A stretch of DNA of 64,000 bases from JANQOH01 sp965242575 (GTDB lineage: Bacteria > Pseudomonadota > Alphaproteobacteria > UBA7887), in NCBI GenBank assembly GCA_965242575.1, contig OZ251461.1:2914001-2978000 (forward strand), given 5' to 3'. The notes under the pieces are model-generated. The model searched no databases and was not told the DNA's origin. It saw only the letters and a program-made list of their open reading frames with translations. This document shows, in pieces, positions 33,434-42,037 of this stretch. Numbering within the stretch: position 1 is the first letter of the stretch; each line of letters starts with the position of its first letter. A program made the position numbers and the translations under genes.

Positions 33434-34789
33434 ATGGACAGCGGACGGGACGACGGATTGGGAGTCGTCGTGCTGGCGGCGGGCCGGGGCGAACGCATGC
33501 GCTCGGACCGCCCGAAGGTTATGCACGAAGTGGCCGGGCGGCCGATGATCGCGCACGTCGCGGCGGCCGCCGAGGCGCTGGCGCCGGCGCGGGCGACGGT
33601 CGTGGCCGGGCCGGGGATGGACGAGGTCGCCGCCGCCGCGCCCTGGCCGTGCGTCGCGCAGACCGAGCGCCTGGGCACCGCCGACGCCGTGGAGCGCGCC
33701 CGCGCCCGCCACGAGGGCGCCGGCGGCGACGTGCTGGTGCTCTATGGCGACACGCCGGCGATCACGCCGGAGACGCTGCGCCGCGCGCTGGCGCGCCGCC
33801 GCGCGGCGGACTCCCCCGCCGTCGTCGCGCTCGGCTTCCGCCCCGCGGACCCCGGCGGCTACGGCCGCCTGCGCATGGGCGCGGGGGACGAGCTGGAGGA
33901 GATCGTCGAGGCGGCCGACGCCGACGCGGACACGCTGGAGATCGGCCTGTGCAACTCCGGCGTCATGGCGGTCGAGGGCGCGGCGCTGTGGACGCTGCTG
34001 GGGCGCGTCGGCAACGACAACGCCAAGGGCGAATACTACCTGACCGACCTGGCGGCGCTGGCGCGCGCCGACGGGCGGCGCTGCGCGGCGGTCGAGGGGC
34101 CAGCGGAGGAGCTGGCGGGGGTGAACACGCGCGCCGAACTGGCCCTGGCGGAGGCGGCGCTCCAGCGCCGCCTGCGGGCGCGGGCGATGGCCGGCGGCGC
34201 GACGCTCGTCGACCCCGGATCGGTGCGACTCTCGTTCGACACCGCGCTCGGGCGCGACGTCACGGTGGAGCCCTGCGTGTTCTTCGGCCCCGGCGTGTCG
34301 GTCGGCGACGGCGCGGCGATCCGCGCGTTCTCGCATCTGGAGGGCGCGCGCGTGGCGCCCGGGGCGACGGTCGGCCCGTTCGCGCGGCTGCGGCCGGGAA
34401 GCGAGATCGGCGCGGGCGCCCGGGTAGGGAACTTCGTCGAGGTCAAGGCGGCGGTCGTCGAGGCGAACGCCAGGGTGGGCCACCTGAGCTATATCGGCGA
34501 TGCGCGGGTGGGCGAAGGCGCGAACATCGGCGCCGGGACGATCACCTGCAACTACGACGGCTTCGCCAAGCACCGCACCGAGATCGGCGCCGGCGCGTTC
34601 ATCGGCTCCAACACCGCGCTGGTGGCGCCGGTGTCGATCGGCGCCGGGGCGATGATCGGCGCCGGCAGCGCCATCGCCGCCGACGTGGCGCCCGACGCGC
34701 TGGCGGTGGAGCGGGCGGCGCGCAAGGCGGTGGCCGGCGGCGCGGCGCGCTTCCGCCGCGCGCGCGGGGGCGGCCGGGAAGGCGGCTGA
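33434..34789 (+). CDS. glmU: Bifunctional UDP-N-acetylglucosamine pyrophosphorylase/glucosamine-1-phosphate acetyltransferase
   Basis: This 451-residue enzyme converts glucosamine-1-phosphate to UDP-GlcNAc in two steps in the cytoplasm. The uridylyltransferase domain has VVVLAAGRGERMRSDRPKVM, LYGDTPAIT and NDNAKGEYYLTD. The C-terminal left-handed beta-helix has hexapeptide repeats with GNFVEVK, GAGTITCNYDG and GSNTALVAPV. Its stop is 3 bp before the glmS start, giving a compact operon for cell-wall and LPS precursors. Confidence 0.98.
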   Translation: MDSGRDDGLGVVVLAAGRGERMRSDRPKVMHEVAGRPMIAHVAAAAEALAPARATVVAGPGMDEVAAAAPWPCVAQTERLGTADAVERARARHEGAGGDVLVLYGDTPAITPETLRRALARRRAADSPAVVALGFRPADPGGYGRLRMGAGDELEEIVEAADADADTLEIGLCNSGVMAVEGAALWTLLGRVGNDNAKGEYYLTDLAALARADGRRCAAVEGPAEELAGVNTRAELALAEAALQRRLRARAMAGGATLVDPGSVRLSFDTALGRDVTVEPCVFFGPGVSVGDGAAIRAFSHLEGARVAPGATVGPFARLRPGSEIGAGARVGNFVEVKAAVVEANARVGHLSYIGDARVGEGANIGAGTITCNYDGFAKHRTEIGAGAFIGSNTALVAPVSIGAGAMIGAGSAIAADVAPDALAVERAARKAVAGGAARFRRARGGGREGG

Positions 34790-34792
34790 CCG

Positions 34793-36616
34793 ATGTGCGG
34801 GATCGTCGGCGTCGTCGGCCGGGGGCCGGCGGCGCCGCTGTTGCTGGACGGCCTGAAGCGGCTGGAATACCGCGGCTACGATTCCGCCGGCGTCGCGACG
34901 CTGGTCGACGGGGCCATCGCGCGCCGCCGCGCCGAGGGCAAGATCGACCGCCTGGCGGCGCGGCTGGCGGAGCGCCCGCTGGCGGGGACCACCGGGATCG
35001 GCCACACGCGCTGGGCGACCCACGGCGCGCCGAACGAGGACAACGCCCACCCCCACGCCGATTCGCGCGTCGCGGTGGTCCATAACGGCATTATCGAGAA
35101 TTTCCAGGCGCTGCGCGCGCGCCTGGAGGCCGAGGGGCGGCGGTTCGAGACCCAGACCGACACGGAAGCCGCGGTGCACCTGTTGAGCGCGGCGCTGGAG
35201 GCGGGGCGGAGTCCGGAGGAGGCGACCGAGGCGACGCTCGGCGCGCTGGAGGGCGCGTTCGCGCTGGCGATCCTGTTCGCGGGGCGCGACGACCTGCTGA
35301 TCGCGGCGCGGCGGGGCAGCCCGCTGGCCATCGGCTTCGGCGACGGCGAAACCTATCTCGGCTCCGACGCGCTGGCGCTGGCGCCGCTCACCCGGCGCAT
35401 CCTGTATCTGGAGGAAGGCGACTGGGCGCTGGTCCGCCGCGAGGGCGTGGAGGTCCGCGATTCCGCCGGCGCCCCGGCGCAGCGCGCGGCGCGGGAGACG
35501 GCGCTGACCGGCGCGCCCATCGGCAAGGGCGGCCACCGCCATTACATGCACAAGGAGATCCACGAACAGCCGGTGGCCATCGGCGACACGCTGCACGGCC
35601 TGATCGACCCCGCCGCGCGCCGCGCCGCGCTGCCGCCGCTGCCGATGGACCCGGCCCGCGTGGAGCGGCTGTCGATAGTCGCGTGCGGCACGTCGTTCTA
35701 CGCCGGGCTGGCGGCGCGCTACTGGTTCGAGCGGCTGGCGCGGCTGCCGGTGGACATCGACGTCGCCTCGGAATACCGCTACCGCGACCCGCCGGCGGCG
35801 GCGGGGACTTTGGGACTGTTCGTCTCCCAATCGGGCGAAACTGCGGACACGCTGGCGGCGATGCGCCGCTTCCGCGAGCGCGGCGCGCCGGCGGTGGCGG
35901 TGGTGAACGCGCCGGAATCGACCATGGCGCGGGAGGCGGACGCGGTGCTGCCGACCCGCGCCGGGCCCGAGATCGGCGTCGCCTCGACCAAGGCGTTCAC
36001 CACCCAGCTGGCGGCTCTGGGCTGTGCGGCGCTGGCGTTCGGGACGGTGCGCGGCGCGCTGGCGGCGGCGGAGGCCTCGCGCCTCGCCGGGGCGCTGCTG
36101 GAGGTTCCGGCGCGCGCGGCGGAGGTTCTGGGCAAGGACCGCGCCATCGCCGAGATCGCGGAGAGCATCCACCGCGTCCGCGACGTCCTCTATATCGGGC
36201 GCGGAACGTCCTACGCCATCGCGCTGGAGGGGGCGCTGAAACTGAAAGAGATCTCCTACATCCACGCGGAGGCCTACGCGGCGGGGGAGTTGAAGCACGG
36301 CCCCATCGCGCTGGTGGACGACGACGTCCCGGTGATCGCCATCGCGCCGTCGGATTCGCTGTTCGAGAAGACGGCCTCGAACGTGGAGGAGGTGGCGGCG
36401 CGCGGCGGCCGCCCGATCGTGATCGGCGATTCGGCCGGGGTGGCGCGGCTGGGCGACCGCGCCGCGGCGTGCGTGGCGATGCCGGAGGCGGACCCGCTGG
36501 CGGCGCCGATCCTCTACGCGCTCCCGGTGCAGTTGCTGGCCTACCACGTGGCGGTGCTGAAGGGCACCGACATCGACCAGCCGCGCAACCTCGCCAAGGC
36601 GGTGACGGTGGAGTGA
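34793..36616 (+). CDS. glmS: Glutamine-fructose-6-phosphate aminotransferase (isomerising)
   Basis: This 607-residue GlmS makes glucosamine-6-phosphate from fructose-6-phosphate and glutamine. The N-terminal Cys2 nucleophile (MCGIVGVVG), LEYRGYDSAGV and GHTRWATHG mark the glutaminase domain; two SIS domains contain CGTSFYAG, SQSGETADT and the C-terminal FPRNLAK-like QPRNLAKAVTVE. It has normal length and follows glmU directly. No glmS riboswitch or ribozyme is visible, as expected for a proteobacterium. Confidence 0.98.
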   Translation: MCGIVGVVGRGPAAPLLLDGLKRLEYRGYDSAGVATLVDGAIARRRAEGKIDRLAARLAERPLAGTTGIGHTRWATHGAPNEDNAHPHADSRVAVVHNGIIENFQALRARLEAEGRRFETQTDTEAAVHLLSAALEAGRSPEEATEATLGALEGAFALAILFAGRDDLLIAARRGSPLAIGFGDGETYLGSDALALAPLTRRILYLEEGDWALVRREGVEVRDSAGAPAQRAARETALTGAPIGKGGHRHYMHKEIHEQPVAIGDTLHGLIDPAARRAALPPLPMDPARVERLSIVACGTSFYAGLAARYWFERLARLPVDIDVASEYRYRDPPAAAGTLGLFVSQSGETADTLAAMRRFRERGAPAVAVVNAPESTMAREADAVLPTRAGPEIGVASTKAFTTQLAALGCAALAFGTVRGALAAAEASRLAGALLEVPARAAEVLGKDRAIAEIAESIHRVRDVLYIGRGTSYAIALEGALKLKEISYIHAEAYAAGELKHGPIALVDDDVPVIAIAPSDSLFEKTASNVEEVAARGGRPIVIGDSAGVARLGDRAAACVAMPEADPLAAPILYALPVQLLAYHVAVLKGTDIDQPRNLAKAVTVE

Positions 36617-36748
36617 ACCCCGCCGGGGCGGGCGGAATCGCGCTCTCTCGCCGGCGCCGCCGAATGCGACGGCGCGCGCTGGAGCGATCGGCACTATACT
36701 CGCGCCTGCAAACGGGCGGCGCGGGACCGCGGACGCGGAGGACGACAG

Positions 36749-39526
36749 ATGGGCTTCCAACGGCGGCCGACGGAGAAATGGCGGCGCGAGGTTCCCGGCG
36801 CGCGCTGGTTCAAGGCCGACTTGCAGGTCCGCACCATCGACGACCATGCCGGCGGCCGCGCGAAAATGCCCGCCGGCCTGTCCGGCGACCCGGCGGACCC
36901 GGCCGTGCTGGCGCGTTACGCGCGGCTCTTCCTGCAAGCCGCCGTGAGGGCGCGCGTCCAGGTCATCGGCTTGACGCCGCATTCGCCGCGCGCGGGCGAG
37001 GGTCCCGCAACCAGCGCGGTATGGCGCATCGTCGAGGAGTGGAACGCCGGCGCCGACGACGACGGCGCGCCGTTTCGCGAGAAAATCCATTCCGTGTTCC
37101 CCGGTTTCGAGCCGTCGTTCGACGACGGCAAGGCCGGACTGCATCTGCTTTTCCTGTTCGATCCGGAAATCGGTCGCGAGCGTTATCTGAAAGCGTTCGA
37201 TCTTGTCACGAATGGCGTCTCTCCCTGGAAAGACGGAACGTTGCAAATGTCCACCAGCCGCACGGAAGAAGCGTTCGACCGGCTGCGGGAATTTTGCGAG
37301 AGAGAGAATCGGAACGAAACCGATGGGAATCGCGTATGGCATTATCTCGTTCTGGCTCCCCACGTCGACGGCGGCAAGGGCGTGCTGGACGCCTTGAAAT
37401 CGCAGGTTCTTCAATTTTTCGATCATGGATCGATATCCGGATTGGAGCTCGGCGACGACAAGACGCCCGAAGATACACTGCGCGACCGCCCGTGGCTTCG
37501 CCAAGGGATGGAGACGTACCGGCAAGCGTTCTTCCATGCAAGCGATGCCTGCAATCCGGACGAAATCGGCCGGAGGCACACATGGATCAAGCTCGCCAGA
37601 CCGCGCATCGCCGCGCTGCGCCAGGCGTTCGTCGCCAACGATTCCCGCGTGCGCCTCGGCTTCGAGAAGGGCGAGGGCGGACAGCTGCGCCCGATCGACG
37701 ACCCGCCGGACGTCGCCGCCAACGGTCGGCCGTGGCTGAGGGAGGCGACGATACGCGGCGGCGCCTCGTTCTTCGGCGGCCGGAAGGACGGCGCGCCGGT
37801 GGAGACCCGCTTCCCGCTCAGCCCCGATCTGACCTGCATCATCGGCGGCAGCATGACCGGCAAAAGCGCCTTCCTCGACGGCCTGCGCGTTCACATCGGC
37901 GCGCCCCCGCCCCATGACGAGTCGGTGCGCGGGCAGGTCGAGGCGCGGGGGCGCGACGTCTTCGCCGTCGGCTCTCCGTCCATCGATCTGGACTGTCCGG
38001 GACAGGACCGCGTCGCGCCGCCGCGCGAAAGATGGCCGGCGCGGTTCTTCGCGCAGAACGAGTTGCAGCGCCTCGCCCAGGAGAACGCCGCCGTCGAGGG
38101 TATTCTCGCCCGCCTCGTTCCATCGGAGATAGACGAAATCGACGCGCGCGGCGCCGAGCTGGCGAGCCTGGACGAGCGCCTCGCCGATCTGGCCGGGAAG
38201 CTCGCGAAACACGACGAAACCGCCGCGGAGGCGGAACAGGCCCACCGACTCGCCGCCGACGCGAAGAAGGAGCTCGACACGTTCGCCGAAGCCGGCGTGG
38301 ACCGACTCCATCGCGTAAGCCGCGCGCGCGGATCGTGGAAGTCGGTCGCGGATAAGGTTCGGGGGGAGATTGGAGAGCCTCTTGCGAATCTCGTCGAATC
38401 CATGCGGGAAATCGATTTGCCGCCCATGGACGGGGACGGGGCGGAGAAACCGGCCGATCGCCCGATCGATTGGCGGAAACTGGATCTGGACGGGCGGCAA
38501 CGGCGGATCGCCGACGATCTGGAGGCCGCCGCGCGGAAGGCGGCGAAATGGATCGACGATATCGCCGAAATCGCCGGAGCCCTGGGCGAGCGCGAAGCCG
38601 CCGTCCGCGCCGAAGTGGTGCGCGCGCTCGCCGAACGCGGGCACGACGCGGCGACGCTCAATGAAATCCGGCAGCTGACTCGCCGCGCGGCGCTGCTTCC
38701 CGCATACGACGCGCTCCTCAGTGAAACGCGCGGCGAGATCGCGGCCGGCGAGGACGCCTTCGCGCGCGCATGGAAGCGCCGCCGCGCCCTCGTCGACGAG
38801 CAGCGGAGCGCGTTCGACCGCGTGGCCGGGGGCATGGAGCTGGAATTCGGCGGCCGGATCCGCGTGCGCCGGTTCGACGACGCGGACACGCGGCCTCTCG
38901 ATGCTTTCCTGCGGAGCCTTCGGCAAAGAAGCGTGACGCGATGGTGGAACGATCTCGATTCGCACGCAAGACCGTCGCCGGAGACACTGGCCAGGCGCCT
39001 GAAAGCCGGTTCGCTCGCCGATGTCGGGATGACCGGCGCCGTCCAGGACAAGTTTCGCGAAAGCCTCACCCGGTCGCGGCGGCGCGAACTGGCCGCCCTC
39101 CGTTGCCCCGACCGCTACGTCGTCGAATTGCGGATGGACGACGGCTCCTACCGCGCTCTCAACGACCTGTCCGGAGGCCAGCGGGTCAGCGTCCTGCTCT
39201 CCCTGCTGCTCGAAACCACCGACGACCGCCCGTTGGCGATCGACCAGCCGGAGGACGAACTCGATAATAAATTCCTGTGGGAGACGGTCCTGCCGGCGCT
39301 CAAGAAACTGCGCGGGCGGCGCCAGGTGATCGTTGCGACGCACAACGCGAACATCGTCGTCAACGGCGACGCCGACATGGTGATCCAGCTCGACGCGACG
39401 TCGCGCCGGGGCCGGGTGGCCTGCGCCGGCGCCATCGAGGAGCCGGCCGTGCGCGACGCCATCCTGCGCACGGTCGATGGCGGGGAGGAGGCGTTTCGGC
39501 TCCGGCGGCAAAAATACGGGTTCTGA
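36749..39526 (+). CDS. TrlF-like ATPase: degenerate PHP domain plus SMC-like ATPase
   Basis: The 925-residue protein opens with GARWFKADLQVRTIDDH, aligned with the FKADLHxHT start of PHP phosphoesterases, but the HxH metal ligands are replaced by Gln-Val-Arg. A Walker A (GGSMTGKS, residues ~366-374) follows. After a long coiled-coil (about 460-760) come the ABC signature LSGGQR (~807-812) and Walker B/D-loop AIDQPEDELDN (~830). This order is that of the TrlF family of PHP-SMC ATPases found in defence islands. A TATACT box stands near 36695. It forms an operon with the AlbA-type gene 12 bp downstream. A defence role is inferred. Confidence 0.78.
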   Translation: MGFQRRPTEKWRREVPGARWFKADLQVRTIDDHAGGRAKMPAGLSGDPADPAVLARYARLFLQAAVRARVQVIGLTPHSPRAGEGPATSAVWRIVEEWNAGADDDGAPFREKIHSVFPGFEPSFDDGKAGLHLLFLFDPEIGRERYLKAFDLVTNGVSPWKDGTLQMSTSRTEEAFDRLREFCERENRNETDGNRVWHYLVLAPHVDGGKGVLDALKSQVLQFFDHGSISGLELGDDKTPEDTLRDRPWLRQGMETYRQAFFHASDACNPDEIGRRHTWIKLARPRIAALRQAFVANDSRVRLGFEKGEGGQLRPIDDPPDVAANGRPWLREATIRGGASFFGGRKDGAPVETRFPLSPDLTCIIGGSMTGKSAFLDGLRVHIGAPPPHDESVRGQVEARGRDVFAVGSPSIDLDCPGQDRVAPPRERWPARFFAQNELQRLAQENAAVEGILARLVPSEIDEIDARGAELASLDERLADLAGKLAKHDETAAEAEQAHRLAADAKKELDTFAEAGVDRLHRVSRARGSWKSVADKVRGEIGEPLANLVESMREIDLPPMDGDGAEKPADRPIDWRKLDLDGRQRRIADDLEAAARKAAKWIDDIAEIAGALGEREAAVRAEVVRALAERGHDAATLNEIRQLTRRAALLPAYDALLSETRGEIAAGEDAFARAWKRRRALVDEQRSAFDRVAGGMELEFGGRIRVRRFDDADTRPLDAFLRSLRQRSVTRWWNDLDSHARPSPETLARRLKAGSLADVGMTGAVQDKFRESLTRSRRRELAALRCPDRYVVELRMDDGSYRALNDLSGGQRVSVLLSLLLETTDDRPLAIDQPEDELDNKFLWETVLPALKKLRGRRQVIVATHNANIVVNGDADMVIQLDATSRRGRVACAGAIEEPAVRDAILRTVDGGEEAFRLRRQKYGF

Positions 39527-39538
39527 GGGAGCGGAGCG

Positions 39539-40735
39539 ATGGAGTGGCCTGAAGTCCTGAAACGTATCGACGCCGGAGAAGATCGGACTACCGAGTTCAA
39601 GCGTGGATTCGAAAAGGACCGTCCCGCGGTGGGGAAGGCGCTGTGCGCGTTCGCGAACGGCGAAGGCGGCTTGATCGTGCTTGGCGTCGAAGACTCGGGC
39701 GCCATCGTCGGGCTGAAGGAAGACCCGCACAAGACGCACGAGCGGTTGACCAATTTCCTGCAAAATGGGTGCAGTCAGCCGATTTCCGCGCGTTGCGGAC
39801 GGAGCGGGATCGCGGACGGATGGGTTCACTGGATAGAGGTTCCCCGCATTCGCGGCTACGAACCGTTCCGCTACGGCGGGCGCTGCTATATTCGGCGGGA
39901 GCGCAGCAGCGTCGAGCCCTCCCCATCGGAATTGCAGGAGCTGAACAATGCCTTCGGCTTCATCGTGACCGAGGAACAAGTCATACTGGGCGCGGGAATG
40001 CAAGATATCGACATGCAGGCTTTCCGGTCCTTTCAGCACGTCCAGGGGTTCGATACGGAGGACGAAGAACAACCTTCCATCGAGGACGATCTGCGAAACG
40101 CCGGAATAATCGACCTGTTCGACGGGGCGCTTCGCCCTACTCTTTATGGATTGATGGTCTTCGGCGAAGCTCCCCAGGCGCATCGCCAAACCGGGAATTT
40201 CCTGATCCGTTGCGCGGCGTATGCGGGAGAAGATCAAGGCGCGGACGTCTTTCTCGCCGCGGAAGGCGATGGCCGCCTCGACCGGCAGGTCCAGCGGGCG
40301 CTCGACTGGATCAAGATTTTCGGACGGACGGAAACCTACACGGGCGTCTTGCGCAAAGATCGACCGCTGATACCCGAACCGGCGATCCGCGAAGCGCTGG
40401 TCAACGCCGTCGTCCACCGCGATTACGCGATTACCGGATCGCCGGTGCTGCTGGAGGTGTTCGACGACCGTATCTCCGTCACGAGTCCCGGCGCGTTGCC
40501 CAATCACCTGTCGGTGGACGCCTTCCGCGCCGGCGGCCGGCCGCGCGCGCGTAACCAGGTCATGACGCACGCGATGACGGTGATGGGGGTCATGGAGCGC
40601 CGCGGCCGCGGCTGGAGGACCATGCGCCGGGCAATGCTTGCGTTCAACGGAACCGAGCCGGAGGCGGTCGACGACCGGGACGGCAGGGTGTTCGGCATCA
40701 CGTTTCGTCGGCGCGGACACGCGGAAGATAATTGA
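39539..40735 (+). CDS. Schlafen/AlbA_2-domain ATP-binding protein
   Basis: This 398-residue protein has an N-terminal AlbA_2 (Schlafen) domain (DRTTEFKRGFEKD, ALCAFANGEGGLIVLGVED) and a C-terminal GHKL-like ATP-binding region of the HATPase_c_4 type (AIREALVNAVVHRDYAITG, VMERRGRGWRTMRRAM). Such proteins are often annotated as RecG-like regulators or DNA-binding proteins and are common in defence islands. A gggagcg ribosome-binding site precedes the ATG. The partnership with the TrlF-like ATPase is suggested by the 12-bp spacing. Confidence 0.85.
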   Translation: MEWPEVLKRIDAGEDRTTEFKRGFEKDRPAVGKALCAFANGEGGLIVLGVEDSGAIVGLKEDPHKTHERLTNFLQNGCSQPISARCGRSGIADGWVHWIEVPRIRGYEPFRYGGRCYIRRERSSVEPSPSELQELNNAFGFIVTEEQVILGAGMQDIDMQAFRSFQHVQGFDTEDEEQPSIEDDLRNAGIIDLFDGALRPTLYGLMVFGEAPQAHRQTGNFLIRCAAYAGEDQGADVFLAAEGDGRLDRQVQRALDWIKIFGRTETYTGVLRKDRPLIPEPAIREALVNAVVHRDYAITGSPVLLEVFDDRISVTSPGALPNHLSVDAFRAGGRPRARNQVMTHAMTVMGVMERRGRGWRTMRRAMLAFNGTEPEAVDDRDGRVFGITFRRRGHAEDN

Positions 40736-40738
40736 AGC

Positions 40739-40960
40739 GTGATCCCCGCCACCCTCGTCGACGCGCTGCGCGCGCCGGACGGGGAGGCGGCGCCGGCGGC
40801 GCTGCGGTGGACCGACCCGGACCGGCAATGGCGCGCCCTCGTCCCCGCACTCACGGCCGCCATGCCGGAACTCTTCGCGCTCGGCGAGTACGCGCCGGAG
40901 GACCGCCGGGGGCCGGTCGCCCGGTTCGAATGCGTCGTCGCCGGAGCCTGTCGCCAGCCG
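40739..40960 (+). pseudogene. N-terminal fragment of a PglZ-type alkaline-phosphatase-superfamily gene
   Basis: Starting at GTG 40739, three bases after the AlbA-type gene, the frame codes for about 70 residues with LRWTDPDRQWRALVPAL, MPELFALGEYAPEDRRGP and ECVVAGA. I recognise these as the N-terminal part of PglZ (type B) proteins of BREX-like systems. The remaining ~800 codons are missing; after about 40960 the sequence changes to a copy of the dnaE2 3' end. The TrlF/AlbA pair therefore probably belonged to a larger PglZ-containing island. Confidence 0.55.
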
Positions 40961-40977
40961 CTGCGCCCGAAGGCGCT

Positions 40978-41083
40978 GCGCGGCGCTCGATTCGCGCCTC
41001 ATCGCCGACCGCCTGACGGACCCGGCGCCGATACTCGCCCGCCTCGGCGCGCCGCTCCCCCGTCCGCTCGCGCGATTTCCGCC
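40978..41083 (+). repeat. Degraded copy of the dnaE2 3' end
   Basis: The stretch gcggcgctcgattcgcgcc matches dnaE2 near 46445-46463. After skipping about 50 bp, tcatcgccgaccgcctg through gcgccgctccc and ccgctcgcgcga matches 46512 to the dnaE2 stop at 46597, in the same orientation. Small indels and substitutions have accumulated. The copy and the real 3' end form direct repeats flanking imuA-imuB-dnaE2. The rest of the gap to 41266 shows nothing recognisable, and no GTTC-N7-GTTC LexA box was found. Confidence 0.75.
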
Positions 41084-41266
41084 GAACCCGCCCCCTTCGG
41101 CATGGCGGATATACGAATTCAAACGACCCGCTTTCGCGCCCGCGGCGGGCCGGCGCATCCACGCAAACCACGCGGGCGGCGAGGACGACACGCGCCCGGG
41201 CGCCGTTTGACTCCGGCGCGGCGGCGTGGTAGGAACGAATGGCGAATATGCGCCGGAGCGAGACTC

Positions 41267-42037
41267 ATGCCCCAACCCATCGCCCTGTTCCCGCGGCCGC
41301 CCCTCGCCGCGCTGCGCGCCCGGGTCGCCGCCATCGAGCGCGCCGGCGCGCAGACCGGCGCGTTGCCTGTCTCTTTCGGCATAGCGGAGATCGACCGCGC
41401 GCTGCCCGGCGGCGGGCTCGCGCGCGGCGCCGTGCATGACATCTCCGGCGCCGCGGACGAAGCCGGATTCGCCGCCGCGTCCGGCCTCGCCGCCGCCCTC
41501 GCCGGGCGCGCCGCCGGGGCGGGCGGAATCGCGCTCTGGTGCGCGCGCGGCGGCGGCCTCCACGCGCCCGGCCTCGCCGCCTTCGGCCTCGACGCGGCGC
41601 GCCTCGTCATCGTCCGCGCGCCGCGCCCGGAGGATGCGCTATGGACGGTCGAGGAGGCGCTGCGCGCCGGGATCGCCGTTGCGGTCGGCGAGGCCGGCGC
41701 CGGCCTTGCCGCCGCGCGCCGCCTGCAACTCGCCGCCCGCGCCGGCGGCGGGCTGTGCCTCCTGTTGCCGCCGCCGGGGCGCGCGGAGCGCGTCCTCGCC
41801 GCCGCCACCCGCTGGCGCGCCGCCCCCGCCCCCGCCGCGCCGCGCCCCGGCGGCGGACCCGGCGCGCCGCGCTGGAGGCTCATGCTCACGCACTGCCGCG
41901 GCGGCGCGCCGCGCGGCTGGATCGTCGAATGGAATCATGAAACGCATCGCTTCTCTCTGGCTGCCCCACTGGCGGACCGGGCCGCGCCCGCCGCCGGGGG
42001 CGGACGGCGCGCCGCCCAGGCCGTTCGCGCTGGTTGA
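41267..42037 (+). CDS. imuA: ImuA, RecA-like accessory protein of error-prone repair
   Basis: This 256-residue ImuA homologue acts with ImuB and DnaE2 in damage-induced translesion synthesis. It has the typical N-terminus (FGIAEIDRALPGGGLARGAVHDISG) and the RecA-like core without a full Walker A. The ATG at 41267 gives the family start; longer in-frame sequence upstream reads through the pglZ/dnaE2 scar and is not part of the gene. The 3' end overlaps imuB by about 100 bp. Confidence 0.88.
   Translation: MPQPIALFPRPPLAALRARVAAIERAGAQTGALPVSFGIAEIDRALPGGGLARGAVHDISGAADEAGFAAASGLAAALAGRAAGAGGIALWCARGGGLHAPGLAAFGLDAARLVIVRAPRPEDALWTVEEALRAGIAVAVGEAGAGLAAARRLQLAARAGGGLCLLLPPPGRAERVLAAATRWRAAPAPAAPRPGGGPGAPRWRLMLTHCRGGAPRGWIVEWNHETHRFSLAAPLADRAAPAAGGGRRAAQAVRAG

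Noticed and set aside
34789..34793. glmS riboswitch/ribozyme
   Set aside because: glmS starts 3 bp after glmU, so there is no room for a leader RNA.
41084..41266. LexA-controlled promoter before imuA
   Set aside because: I searched by eye for GTTC-N7-GTTC, the alphaproteobacterial LexA box, and found none, so SOS control is not claimed from sequence.
33119..41563. A minus-strand open frame of about 2800 codons
   Set aside because: It is antisense to glmU, glmS, the TrlF-like and AlbA-type genes, and is Arg/Gly/Ala-rich without any motif; such long antisense frames are usual at this GC content.
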